Source: Lachnospiraceae bacterium MD335
GTDB lineage: Bacteria; Bacillota; Clostridia; Lachnospirales; Lachnospiraceae
Direction of reading: 5' to 3'
Assembly (NCBI GenBank): GCA_000403335.2
Contig: KE159630.1
Span: forward strand, 123,172-187,171
DNA length: 64,000 nt
Below, piece by piece: positions 53,638 through 62,978 of this stretch (its first letter is position 1; every line of letters begins with the position of its first letter). Below the pieces are notes generated by a model that ran no database searches, was not told the DNA's origin, and saw only the letters and a program-made list of their open reading frames with translations. Position numbers and translations under genes: made by a program.

Positions 53638-54636
53638 ATGGACAAAAAAGAAAAGTGGATCCAATATGAAAAGCGTTGGAAGTGGCGGGATATTTATTTT
53701 AATAAGGCGCTTAGACGGCACGGCATTGTCAAATATTTTCACCGTGAACCGGTAATGCCGCACTATGCCGGCAAATGGGTTATGGGCGCGAAAAAGACGA
53801 ACGATTATATTTACGACAGAATTAAGCAAGGAAAACCGTTTATGGCGTGCCGGTTCGGAAATACGGAACTGCAGACGATGGTGGGCGATTTGGCAATCCG
53901 CTATAAAGGAAATTCACCTGAAGATGACGCATATTTGGACAGATGGTTTACAAGGCTTGGCGCAGGCGCAGGTTTCTTTCCGGTTGATTACAAATATCTG
54001 CACGCCTTTACGGATTTGATGCTTGATTCGTGTAAACAGATTGATTTGCTTGCAATGTGGCATCTGAATATGGAGGATTATATCATAGAGGAATATATTT
54101 CCCATGCGGACCTGACTTTTTTATTCCGGCTGGAACCGTGGCTTTATCACGGACGCCCGTGGACGGCAGCGTTAAAAGGGAAAAAGGTGCTTGTGATTCA
54201 CCCGTTTGAGGACAGTATTTTGGCACAGTATCCTAAGCGGAAGGAGATTTGGAAAAAGCATCCGATCTTGCCGTCGTTTGAGCTAAAGACGCTCAAGGCA
54301 GTGCAGACAATCTGCGGTGTGAAGGATGAGCGCTTTGATACATGGTTTGATGCATTGGAACACATGTTTTTGGAGGCGATGAAGATTGACTTTGACGTGG
54401 CAATCATAGGATGCGGCGCATATGGTTTCCCGCTTGCTGCAAAGCTGAAGGCGGCAGGGAAGCAGGCGATTCATTTGGGCGGGGCGACACAGCTGATGTT
54501 CGGGATTAAGGGATACCGCTGGGAAAATAATTATCCGTCCAAAATTGCGACATTTTTCAATGACGCATGGATTCACCCGAGTGCGTCGGAGACGCCAAAA
54601 GGCGCCGAAACAGTAGAAAAGGGATGTTATTGGTAA
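53638..54636 (+). CDS. GT-D fold glycosyltransferase, putative
   Basis: A 332-residue protein. FMACRFGNTELQTM corresponds to the 'RFGDGE' motif of GT-D transferases, here with Asn in place of the usual Asp. The C-terminal DVAIIGCGAYGFPLAAKLKA and GGATQLMFGIKGYRW are also typical of that group. In characterised GT-D enzymes the DxE motif lies in this early loop and binds the sugar nucleotide. Its start ATG follows directly on the previous stop, and its stop overlaps the next start (TAATG). Confidence 0.8.
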   Translation: MDKKEKWIQYEKRWKWRDIYFNKALRRHGIVKYFHREPVMPHYAGKWVMGAKKTNDYIYDRIKQGKPFMACRFGNTELQTMVGDLAIRYKGNSPEDDAYLDRWFTRLGAGAGFFPVDYKYLHAFTDLMLDSCKQIDLLAMWHLNMEDYIIEEYISHADLTFLFRLEPWLYHGRPWTAALKGKKVLVIHPFEDSILAQYPKRKEIWKKHPILPSFELKTLKAVQTICGVKDERFDTWFDALEHMFLEAMKIDFDVAIIGCGAYGFPLAAKLKAAGKQAIHLGGATQLMFGIKGYRWENNYPSKIATFFNDAWIHPSASETPKGAETVEKGCYW

Positions 54637-55496
54637 TGAAAAGGCAAAGCTATCGGATTTACAGAAAAATAAAGTACATCTGTAGGAGAATATATGTTCA
54701 CATTGCTCCAAAAAGGGATGCATTGAACCGTCAAAAAAGAGAACTGCGCATTATCGTGTCGCTGACAAGCTATCCCGGACGGTTTGCGCATATCCATACC
54801 GCGCTGAAAAGCATCATGCTTCAGACACTCAAGCCTGATAAGATTATTGTGTGGCTTGATGCGGACGTAGGAAGGGAAAAATTTACCCCGAAGATGTTGG
54901 AATTAGAACAGTACGGGATCGAATACAGAACAGCGGCAGGAGATTTAAAGCCGCATAAAAAGTACATTCACGCAATGCGGGAATTCCCGGATGACATTAT
55001 TATTACAGTGGATGATGATTTGATTTACGCAAAAGACGTGATTGAAACACTGATGAAAACGCATATGCGGTATCCGAATGCAGTATGTGCAAGGCGCGTG
55101 CATAAAATTACAAAAAACGCTGACGGTACAATTGCGCCTTACAATGACTGGCTAGGCGAATACTGCGGATGTGATACGCCTTCCCATGCGCTTGTCGCGA
55201 CGGGGGTCGGCGGCGTGCTCTATCCGCCGCACTGTCTTTATGCACAGGCGCTTGACGAGGGACTGATTACGCAGCTAAGTCTGAAGGCAGACGATATATG
55301 GTTGAAGTTTATGGAGCTGCTGCATGATACGCCTGTCGTTTGGGCGCCCTGCAAAATCCCCATGCCCGATTTAATTGAAAAGGAGCAGGCGACAAGCTTA
55401 AAGAGTGAAAACGTGGGAAAGAACCGGAATGATGTATATTTTGATCAGGTACAAAAGCATTTTAATGTGCGGGCGGATGCGTTTGATAAAGCATAA
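54636..55496 (+). CDS. Glycosyltransferase, GT2-like
   Basis: A protein of about 286 residues. IIVSLTSYPGRFAHIHTAL and IIVWLDADV lead to ITVDDDLIYAKD with a DDD metal site. ADDIWLKFMELLHDTPVVW follows as the acceptor-side motif. It resembles the uncharacterised transferases often placed near capsule genes. A basic N-terminal stretch (KRQSYRIYRKIKYICRRIY) could contact the membrane. AAAAGGG lies upstream of ATG 54636, which overlaps the previous stop. Confidence 0.82.
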   Translation: MKRQSYRIYRKIKYICRRIYVHIAPKRDALNRQKRELRIIVSLTSYPGRFAHIHTALKSIMLQTLKPDKIIVWLDADVGREKFTPKMLELEQYGIEYRTAAGDLKPHKKYIHAMREFPDDIIITVDDDLIYAKDVIETLMKTHMRYPNAVCARRVHKITKNADGTIAPYNDWLGEYCGCDTPSHALVATGVGGVLYPPHCLYAQALDEGLITQLSLKADDIWLKFMELLHDTPVVWAPCKIPMPDLIEKEQATSLKSENVGKNRNDVYFDQVQKHFNVRADAFDKA

Positions 55497-55510
55497 GGAG
55501 ACAAAAAAGA

Positions 55511-57451
55511 GTGAATGGTAAGAAACTTATCAAAAGCAAACTTTTCAAAAGTGTTTTCAAAGCTGTGATTACAGTAACGGCGCTGACAATGGATTATGGT
55601 CTTGTTGCCGATGGCATGGCAACGCATGGCTATGCGAATTCGGAAACAATGTTCGCAACGTTGTCAAAGCTGTTCTACGCGATAGAAGCGCCGACGATAA
55701 CCACATGTTTACTGCTCTGTTTACTGGCGCCTTTTTATTTACGGCTTTTTGACATGGAAACGTTGTCCAGGCGCAAATTGGCAGGTGTTTGGGCGCTCGC
55801 GTTTTTAGCCGCTTTCAGCGCTGTGACAGGGAAGCTGTTTTATGTATACAATGATATATGGTTATTGGTCCGCGGAACAGTGCAGCTTTTAAAAGGGCTG
55901 ATTGTTTTTGTCGGGCTGTTTTGGCTTTTTTCAGGTTTGCTTCAGCTCATGGTTTTGGTACACAAAAGCGTCTGCTGCAGATGCGGGAGCAATTGGCGTC
56001 TTACACGGCTTTTTGACAAAAAGTATTCTTTTGCAGTGATTGCAGTATTGTTGTTTTTGGCGTGGCTGCCTACAATTGCAGCATATTATCCGGCAGTGTT
56101 TATGGGGGACAGTGAAGATATAATTTATATGGCATATAATTACCCATCGGGAATCGAAACGACAGTGCTGCCCCTAAAGGAAGGGTGTAATATCACAAAT
56201 CACCATCCGGTTATTTACACGGGATACGTAAGTTTGATATTGCACGCCGTCCGTGCGCTTGGCGGCAGTTATAATTTGGGGATTTTCTTTTGTGCTTTGA
56301 TACAGTGCCTGTTTACATTATGCGTGTTGACCTATAGCTGTATATACTGTGCAAACAGTCTTGGAAAGAAAAATCCTGCGCTCGCAGCGGTATGCTTTTA
56401 TGCGCTCTTTCCGCTGTTTCCCAAATATGCCGTTATGATTTCAAAGGACACTTTTTTTGCAGATTTACTGCTTTTGTGGGCGCTTTTGGTCCATAAGGCG
56501 GCAAACGCGGACAATGTCAAAAAGGACATAGCAGCGCTTATGATAACGTCGGGTGCGGTTGTGCTGATTAGGAAGAACGGAGTCTATGTAATTGTGCTTA
56601 CGCTGGCGCTTGCAGCGGTGCTGTACAAAAACGTTTGGAAACGGTGGGTTTTGACGCTTGGGGTAGTCGTCGCCGTAAACGGGCTTTATTCAGGCATTGT
56701 GCTGCCTGCGGCGGGAATTCCGGACGGAAGTGTTCGGGAAATGCTTTCGGTTCCGTTTCAGCAGACAGCAAGATATGTGAAGTATCATGCAAATGAGGTT
56801 ACGCAGGAGCAGCGGCTTGCGATTGCCGGTGTGCTTGACTATGACAGTCTTGGAGATAATTATGCGGGCAGTCTTTCGGATCCTGTGAAAGTGACTTACA
56901 ATAAAGCGGCGACAGGCGAAGCGCTAAAAGCGTACTTTGCTGCATGGTTTCAAATGTTTACAAAGCATCCGGAAGAGTATGCTGCGGCATTTTTAAATAA
57001 TTATTACGGATATGTTTATCCGGTGGTAAACGATGCGGGAAAGCTGGCAAGGACAAGCGTCGGAAGCATGGCAAACGTAAACAGGGACGGATATTTTGAC
57101 TTTTCGCATTGTGAGGACGCATTTCATGCAGGACTTCGCGATTTGCTGACGTTTTATGACCTGCTGTGGATGCGCATTCCGGTTCTGAACCTGTTGATGA
57201 CAAGCGCGCTGTATGTGTGGGTCGTTCTTTTGACACTGTTTCTTGTCTGTATAAAGCGCGATAAAGCGGCGGTTTTGGCCACGGTAATGTATCTTGTCCT
57301 GATTGCCACGGTGCTTGTCGGTCCAAGCAATGCCATCAATTATGAGCGGTATGTCTTTCCCTGCATTATGGGAATGCCGTTTTTGCTTGTTTTGATATTT
57401 AGCGGGATCAGACAGGACGTGACGTTGGAAAGGAGTATAAAAAATGTATAA
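55511..57451 (+). CDS. DUF6020-like polytopic membrane protein
   Basis: A 646-residue protein with about twelve to fourteen hydrophobic segments. The central loop has FMGDSEDIIYMAYNYP and, about 20 residues on, ITNHHPVIYTGYVS. An acidic patch followed by NHHP is known from large clostridial membrane proteins (DUF6020) and resembles a GT-C active loop. I do not recognise a tested function. Transfer of a lipid-linked sugar or phosphate is the likely class. The start is GTG 55511 with AAGGAG at 55496-55501. It overlaps the next GT2 gene by 8 bases. Confidence 0.72.
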   Translation: MNGKKLIKSKLFKSVFKAVITVTALTMDYGLVADGMATHGYANSETMFATLSKLFYAIEAPTITTCLLLCLLAPFYLRLFDMETLSRRKLAGVWALAFLAAFSAVTGKLFYVYNDIWLLVRGTVQLLKGLIVFVGLFWLFSGLLQLMVLVHKSVCCRCGSNWRLTRLFDKKYSFAVIAVLLFLAWLPTIAAYYPAVFMGDSEDIIYMAYNYPSGIETTVLPLKEGCNITNHHPVIYTGYVSLILHAVRALGGSYNLGIFFCALIQCLFTLCVLTYSCIYCANSLGKKNPALAAVCFYALFPLFPKYAVMISKDTFFADLLLLWALLVHKAANADNVKKDIAALMITSGAVVLIRKNGVYVIVLTLALAAVLYKNVWKRWVLTLGVVVAVNGLYSGIVLPAAGIPDGSVREMLSVPFQQTARYVKYHANEVTQEQRLAIAGVLDYDSLGDNYAGSLSDPVKVTYNKAATGEALKAYFAAWFQMFTKHPEEYAAAFLNNYYGYVYPVVNDAGKLARTSVGSMANVNRDGYFDFSHCEDAFHAGLRDLLTFYDLLWMRIPVLNLLMTSALYVWVVLLTLFLVCIKRDKAAVLATVMYLVLIATVLVGPSNAINYERYVFPCIMGMPFLLVLIFSGIRQDVTLERSIKNV

Positions 57452-58190
57452 ACTATTAGTATCCGTGATAACACCGTGCTATAATAGCAGCAGTACCATT
57501 GAAAAAACGTTGGAATGCATCGAAAATCAGACGTATGAAAATATAGAATACATCATTATCGACGGCGGTTCTACGGATGATACGCTTGAAATTATCAAGC
57601 GGCACAAGGACAGGCTTCCTAAAAGGCTAAAGATTGTATCGGAGCCGGATAAGGGCATTTATGATGCGATGAATAAGGGCATTGGACTTGCCGGGGGGGC
57701 GTTAATCGGAATTGTGAACAGCGACGACTGGTATGAGCCGGATACGGTTGCGCAGGCGGTGAAGCATTACGGCGGTAATCAATACGAAGTGATTTACGGT
57801 ATGCAGCGCAACTTTTTACGGGAAAAGGAGAAAACTACTTTTATACATTATCACGATTTTTTGCCGGACCAAATGATTACGCATCCGACCTGCTTTGTGA
57901 CTGCGGATGCATATCGGGACTTTGGCACGTTTGATACCCGTTACCGTTCTGCGGCAGACTACGATTTGATGCTGCGTTTTTATGAGAGTAAGCGTGTGGT
58001 TTTTACGCCGGTTCTGTGCGTAATGTCCAACTTCCGGCTAGGCGGCATGTCAGGGAGCCAAACAGGAGTCCGGGAAAATGCCGTGATTCGATACAAGCGC
58101 GGTTACATGAGTAAAAAGCGCTACCGGTTTGTGATGGTTAAAAGCCATATTTATCAATGGCTCAACCGAAAAAAGAGACGTGGAAAATAA
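57444..58190 (+). CDS. Glycosyltransferase family 2 (WcaA-like)
   Basis: A compact 248-residue GT-A enzyme. SVITPCYNSSSTIEKTLECI and IIDGGSTDDT are followed by GIYDAMNKGIGLAGG and NSDDWY, a very clear GT2 core. HPTCFVTADAYRDFG is typical of short GT2 enzymes that add GlcNAc or hexoses in capsule synthesis. It has no membrane helix. GGAAAGGAG precedes ATG 57444, and the start lies in the end of the DUF6020-like gene. Confidence 0.92.
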   Translation: MYKLLVSVITPCYNSSSTIEKTLECIENQTYENIEYIIIDGGSTDDTLEIIKRHKDRLPKRLKIVSEPDKGIYDAMNKGIGLAGGALIGIVNSDDWYEPDTVAQAVKHYGGNQYEVIYGMQRNFLREKEKTTFIHYHDFLPDQMITHPTCFVTADAYRDFGTFDTRYRSAADYDLMLRFYESKRVVFTPVLCVMSNFRLGGMSGSQTGVRENAVIRYKRGYMSKKRYRFVMVKSHIYQWLNRKKRRGK

Positions 58191-58202
58191 GAGGTCTGAG
58201 GC

Positions 58203-59333
58203 ATGAAACTTGCGGTAATTTCCCTCAATACAGAAAGCAAAAATTTAAGTCAATATTACAATTCACAGGCGGAGGGGCTTGCAAAAGCGCTTGCCGCAAT
58301 GGGACACGAGATGACGGTATATCACCTGATTCCCGATCTTGGTGTAAAACAGGAGCGCATCAGAACAGGAGGCGTGCAGATTGTCTATATCCGGTGCAGG
58401 CATATTGGAAAGCATGCATTGCCTGACCTGTCGATGATGGATGCGGACAAGGACTGTTATATTACGGCGTCTGATAATTATCTGTTTTTAGGAACATTCT
58501 ATAAATGGTGCAGACGGCACAGAATTCTTTGTCTGCCTTATATTGGTGTGATAAACAGCAATAATTCCTCACCGGTTAAACGAAAAATTGTTGACATTTT
58601 CTGTAATAATGTTAAATACTATAAGAGGATGCCTACCGTTGTAAAAACGCCTGCCTTGGAGGCACGCCTGAAACAAAAGGGCGCAAAGCAAGTTTTTTGT
58701 GTGCCGGTAGGATTGGATTTAGAGCGTCTGCGGCAGGATTACAAGGAGTATTGCGTTGAAGATTTAAAGAAAAAATGGAATTATGCGGATACAGACCGGA
58801 TTGTTCTTTTTGTCGGACGCATGACAGCCGAAAAGCAGCCCGGGAAGATGATCGATATTTTCGAATGTATGTTTGAGAATAATCCGGCCTACAGACTTAT
58901 GATGGTGGGGCAGGGGGAGCTTTTGGAGACTGTCAGGAATAAAATCGACGCGCAGAGTCTAAAGCATGTAGTAACAATTTGCGAACAGGTGCCGAACGAC
59001 CGGATGTGGGAGCTCTACCGCATAGCAGATTGCTATATCAACTTAAATACGCATGAGATTTTCGGCATGGCGATTTTGGAAGCGATGTACTATGAGAATG
59101 CGGTAGTTGCACTGCGCGCACCGGGACCGGAGCTGATTATCGAAAACGGTGTGTCGGGGCAGATTTGCGACAGTGAGGACGAGCTGATACAAAAGGCGTT
59201 GGAGGCGGATAAACATACGATAGGGGCGGCGGCACACTGCCATGTTATGGAGCGCTTTTTATGGGAATGCATGGCAAAAAATATTGAAACCATTATTTGT
59301 AATACGATAGAGCAGAAAAGGAGTCGGAATTGA
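58203..59333 (+). CDS. Glycosyltransferase family 4
   Basis: A 376-residue GT-B enzyme. The N-terminal Rossmann half starts MKLAVISLNTESKNLSQYY. The C-terminal half has FVGRMTAEKQPGKMIDIF and the E-x7-E type motif in NTHEIFGMAILEAMYYENA, as in retaining GT4 enzymes. It has no membrane segment. The ribosome site is AGAGG before ATG 58203. Its stop overlaps the TTG start of the VTC-domain gene, linking the glycan genes with the VTC/DUF4956/CotH trio. Confidence 0.9.
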   Translation: MKLAVISLNTESKNLSQYYNSQAEGLAKALAAMGHEMTVYHLIPDLGVKQERIRTGGVQIVYIRCRHIGKHALPDLSMMDADKDCYITASDNYLFLGTFYKWCRRHRILCLPYIGVINSNNSSPVKRKIVDIFCNNVKYYKRMPTVVKTPALEARLKQKGAKQVFCVPVGLDLERLRQDYKEYCVEDLKKKWNYADTDRIVLFVGRMTAEKQPGKMIDIFECMFENNPAYRLMMVGQGELLETVRNKIDAQSLKHVVTICEQVPNDRMWELYRIADCYINLNTHEIFGMAILEAMYYENAVVALRAPGPELIIENGVSGQICDSEDELIQKALEADKHTIGAAAHCHVMERFLWECMAKNIETIICNTIEQKRSRN

Positions 59334-60025
59334 AAACCAGTATTTTAAAGACATACCGCCATGAGCTGAAATTTCTGCTCTCAGCGGCGGAGTATGAGCA
59401 TCTTAGGCGGCTTTTGGGGGCTTTGCTTGTTAAGGATGAGAATATGAAGCAGGGCAAGGATTATTTTATACGTTCGCTCTACTTTGACACACCTGGGAAC
59501 AAGGACTATTACGATAAGCTGATTGGAATGGTGCAGAGAAGAAAAATCAGGCTGCGCATTTATAATACGGCGGCGGACAAGGTAAAGCTTGAGATTAAAA
59601 ATAAGGAAAATGATTATTCCATCAAGGAGACAATGACCATCAGCCGTGCGGAGGCTATGATGCTTGCGGACGGGGATTATCATGTGCTTGCAGGGTATGA
59701 CAATGAAATTTCCCAAAAGGCATATTTTCATTTGCAGACGCACGCATATACACCGAAAGTAGTTGTGGATTATGAGCGGGAGGCATATCTAATGCCGGTT
59801 GAAAATGTCAGGATTACTTTTGATAAGCGGGTGCGTGCGTTTAAAGGGAACGGACTTTTTGTGCAGGATAACGCATTTGTCGGCGTACTTGCGCCGGAGT
59901 ATATGATTCTTGAGGTGAAATATGACAAGTACCTTCCGGCGTATGTAGAGCAGGCGCTCTCAAGTATTCGGATGCAGCGCATGTCAATCAGCAAGTATTG
60001 CATGGCGCGGGAAACTGTTGGTTAA
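59330..60025 (+). CDS. VTC-domain protein (polyphosphate polymerase-like)
   Basis: A 231-residue protein made only of a VTC domain. TYRHELKFLLSAAEY, SLYFDTPGN, RRKIRLRIYN, KLEIKNKEN and ILEVKYDKYLP supply the alternating Arg, Lys and Glu residues that line the tunnel in yeast Vtc4, where polyphosphate is made from ATP. Triphosphate-tunnel relatives can have other substrates. The start is TTG 59330 with AAAAGGAG upstream. No ATG lies near. It is the first of three genes (VTC, DUF4956, CotH) that often occur together in Firmicutes and Actinobacteria. Confidence 0.88.
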   Translation: MKTSILKTYRHELKFLLSAAEYEHLRRLLGALLVKDENMKQGKDYFIRSLYFDTPGNKDYYDKLIGMVQRRKIRLRIYNTAADKVKLEIKNKENDYSIKETMTISRAEAMMLADGDYHVLAGYDNEISQKAYFHLQTHAYTPKVVVDYEREAYLMPVENVRITFDKRVRAFKGNGLFVQDNAFVGVLAPEYMILEVKYDKYLPAYVEQALSSIRMQRMSISKYCMARETVG

Positions 60026-60110
60026 TGAGGTAGGCTAAGGTTGTGTTTTACAGTAATGTGAACAAGTTCGCATGAAACTTGCGCACTTTGAAAGGAGCAT
60101 GGTTACACGT

Positions 60111-60779
60111 ATGAGCAAGAAAGAAATTTTTAAGTATTTAATTGAGTCCAATTCAAGTATTTCCATTTATCAGGTCGTGCTTGCGATGCTGGCGGCGCTG
60201 GTGCTTGGTCTGTTTATGTACTTTATGTACAAAAAGACCTACTCCGGTGTTGTGTATTCAAAAGGGTTTAATCAGACGCTGGTGCTTTTGGCGGTGATTG
60301 TCACAATGGTTATGACCATTATTGGCGGCAGTTTGGCGCTATCCCTTGGTATGGTTGGTTCGCTGTCGGTAATTCGTTTCCGTACGGCGATCAAAGAGCC
60401 AAAGGATATGGCGTTTCTTTTTTGGGCAATTGCAATCGGACTCTCCTGCGGTGCAGAGATGTATGTCGTTGCTGTGGTTGGAAGCCTTGTAATTGGCGTG
60501 GTGCTATTGTTTTTCAGCAGGGATGCGTACGATGGAAACAATTATCTGATTGTCGTACGCGGCAATGGTCTTGACAGCGAAGCAATCGAGAAACTAATCG
60601 GCGAGAATACTAGAAAGTGGCGGGTGCGTATGCAGAATGCCACGGGAGAACATGAGGAGATTACGTACGAGGCAGGGCTGAAAATGAATAATCTTTCCCA
60701 GTTTGCAAAGGCGTTAAAGGCAATCGATGGAATAGAGGCGGTAAATGTGGTGACATATACGGGAGAAGTCGTAGGCTGA
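60111..60779 (+). CDS. DUF4956 membrane protein
   Basis: A protein of about 222 residues. Hydrophobic segments lie near residues 20-42, 58-85 and 100-135, with RFRTAIKEPKD in a loop between them, a DUF4956 hallmark. The C-terminal domain is soluble with an alpha/beta pattern (LIVVRGNGLDSEAIEKLI ...). The function is unknown. Constant pairing with VTC-domain and CotH genes suggests a membrane complex. The start ATG 60111 lies 5 bases after a 17-base leader shared with the gene at 46156. In-frame ATGs at 60072 and 60099 are poorly placed. Confidence 0.85.
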   Translation: MSKKEIFKYLIESNSSISIYQVVLAMLAALVLGLFMYFMYKKTYSGVVYSKGFNQTLVLLAVIVTMVMTIIGGSLALSLGMVGSLSVIRFRTAIKEPKDMAFLFWAIAIGLSCGAEMYVVAVVGSLVIGVVLLFFSRDAYDGNNYLIVVRGNGLDSEAIEKLIGENTRKWRVRMQNATGEHEEITYEAGLKMNNLSQFAKALKAIDGIEAVNVVTYTGEVVG

Positions 60780-62968
60780 TGAAAAAAGTTTTTTGGAACA
60801 GAATGTTCAGTATTTTAATAGTGGCAGTACCGCTTAGCGTGATTGCGGCGCTGTTGTATGCAAAAGTGCTGCAATTGCAGGCGCATAGGGATATAGGAAC
60901 ACATCTTTTGATCAATGAGGTCGTTGCGGACAATCTGTCCACATTAAAGGATGAAAACGGCGTGTATGCGGATTGGATAGAGCTGTATAATCCGACGGAC
61001 CATGCAATAGATTTAAAGGGATATTATCTTTCCGATTCCAAGAATGAGCTTACCAAGTGGGCGTTTCCCGATGTGTGTATTGAAAGCGGCGGGTATTTGA
61101 TTGTTTTCTGCGACGGAACATTGGAGGAGGGGACGCTGCATACGAATTTTTTGATTAATGCAGGTAAAGAGACCATCTATTTAAGTGACGCGAACGAAAA
61201 TGTGATAGACAGCATGAAGCTCGAGGACCAGCAGTGTGATATTTCTTACGGCAGAATGTACGCAAATGCAGACGCAATGGGATTTTTGCCATACAGTACG
61301 CCGCTTGAGCCCAATCCTGCGTATTTTACTCAAAACAAAAGGGCGGAGGCTGATTGGGGAGCAGTGCGCTTTTCACTGGAGGGCGGCCGTTATGACGGGG
61401 ATATTGAGGTGGAGTTAAGCTGTGATGTGGAGGACGCGGCGATTTTATATACGCTTGACGGGAGTGAGCCGGATATTAACTCTTTTGTCTATGATAAGCC
61501 GATTAAAATTACGGATGAAGGGGGACCGAACCAGTATACGACAAAGAAGTGCGTTATGACGCCGAGCAGTAATGCGGACAATGCCGAAACGCAGTATGGT
61601 GTTAATGAAGTATATAAAGGTACGGTAATACGGGCAAGAATCGTAAAGGATGCAAAGCTTTCAACATCAGTACAGACCAACTCTTATTTTGTGAACTCCG
61701 ATTATTCCCTTCCGATTGTCTCTCTTACAACAGACCCCTATGAGTTGTTTGATGATAGCGATGGCGCTTATGTGCTTGGATATACTTACTATACGATGAA
61801 GAAATATGGAGGCAGTTCAAGGCGCATCAATAGCAATATGCCGCGGGATATTGCGGGACATGTGGAAATTTATGATACGGATGGCAGTGTATTTGAGGAT
61901 GATATAACGTTTGCCATTGCGGGAAAGTCAAGTATTTCAAGAAATATACAAAAAAGCTTTAATGTTGTTTTGGAACATAAAAAAATAACGGGCGATATGT
62001 TTGGGACCTCCAACATGGTATCCTATGAGCGTTTTACATTGCGCGGTCCGGGAAGCGGTGTCGTAAAAGAAAATCTTTATGCATATTCGAGCGCCTTTGC
62101 TTCTAACTTTATCAGCGATGACGGCGTTGGTGCACAGAAGAATCGCTTCTGTATCTTGTTTATTGATGGCGAGTATTGGGGAATCTACAGCCTTATGGAA
62201 CCCAAAGGCAAAGAATATATTCACAATCGTACAGGAGCAGCAAAAAAAGATATTACGCTTGTAATCCCGTGGAAAAATATATCGGCAAAAGAGTTTGATG
62301 AACTTTTTGAGGCGATTCGTGCGAGAGATTTTTATCAGGAAGCGGATTACGAATGGATTAAGACAGAGATTAACGTTGATAATTTTATAGAATTTGTGTT
62401 TGCCGAGGCATTCTTTGGAAATACGGACGCTGTGAGCAACGGAGACCATAATCTGCATATATGGAAAGAAAAAGGCGGGTTGTGGAACTGGTATTTATTT
62501 GATTTTGACTGCACAATGGTAGATAATGAGAATTATTTAAAAGAAATGTTAGAACTGGGGTTTGGAGACAGCGCTGCGGAAGAAAAGAAAAATTTTTCGG
62601 CGTGGCTTTTTCAAAGACTTTGGCGGTGTGAGGCATTTCGCAATGATTTTACCACGTATGTGAGGCATAAGTGCAGCACGGTCTACACAAAAGAAAATGT
62701 GACCGCTGCGTTTGAACAACATACGAAAGCATATGCAGCAGAAATGCAGGAAAATCTGCTTCGCTGTGAAATGGGCTATACGAAGCTGAAGCAGCTTAGC
62801 TTTGCCGTAAGGGGAATCGATGCTGCATATCAGAATTTTACAATGGAGCAATGGAAGACAGTGGTAAATGATATTTATCGGTTTTTGTCAGGAAGAACTG
62901 CGCGTGTATTGGAGTTTTTAGACGAGCTTGAGCAGGAAGGATACATGCTGCCGCAGTCGGAAGGGTAA
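60779..62968 (+). CDS. CotH kinase-family protein with lamin-tail domain
   Basis: A 729-residue exported protein with an N-terminal membrane anchor (about residues 8-28). Residues about 38-150 are a lamin-tail-like domain ([27 protein letters not shown]). Residues about 185-300 form a chitobiase-like beta domain ([11 protein letters not shown]). The CotH domain follows, with [16 protein letters not shown] near 380, [14 protein letters not shown], and FDFDCTM near 574 as the metal-binding motif. CotH of Bacillus is an atypical protein kinase acting on spore coat proteins. Here a surface protein may be the substrate. The start ATG 60779 overlaps the DUF4956 stop. Confidence 0.88.
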   Translation: MKKVFWNRMFSILIVAVPLSVIAALLYAKVLQLQAHRDIGTHLLINEVVADNLSTLKDENGVYADWIELYNPTDHAIDLKGYYLSDSKNELTKWAFPDVCIESGGYLIVFCDGTLEEGTLHTNFLINAGKETIYLSDANENVIDSMKLEDQQCDISYGRMYANADAMGFLPYSTPLEPNPAYFTQNKRAEADWGAVRFSLEGGRYDGDIEVELSCDVEDAAILYTLDGSEPDINSFVYDKPIKITDEGGPNQYTTKKCVMTPSSNADNAETQYGVNEVYKGTVIRARIVKDAKLSTSVQTNSYFVNSDYSLPIVSLTTDPYELFDDSDGAYVLGYTYYTMKKYGGSSRRINSNMPRDIAGHVEIYDTDGSVFEDDITFAIAGKSSISRNIQKSFNVVLEHKKITGDMFGTSNMVSYERFTLRGPGSGVVKENLYAYSSAFASNFISDDGVGAQKNRFCILFIDGEYWGIYSLMEPKGKEYIHNRTGAAKKDITLVIPWKNISAKEFDELFEAIRARDFYQEADYEWIKTEINVDNFIEFVFAEAFFGNTDAVSNGDHNLHIWKEKGGLWNWYLFDFDCTMVDNENYLKEMLELGFGDSAAEEKKNFSAWLFQRLWRCEAFRNDFTTYVRHKCSTVYTKENVTAAFEQHTKAYAAEMQENLLRCEMGYTKLKQLSFAVRGIDAAYQNFTMEQWKTVVNDIYRFLSGRTARVLEFLDELEQEGYMLPQSEG

Positions 62969-62978
62969 GGGAATACAG

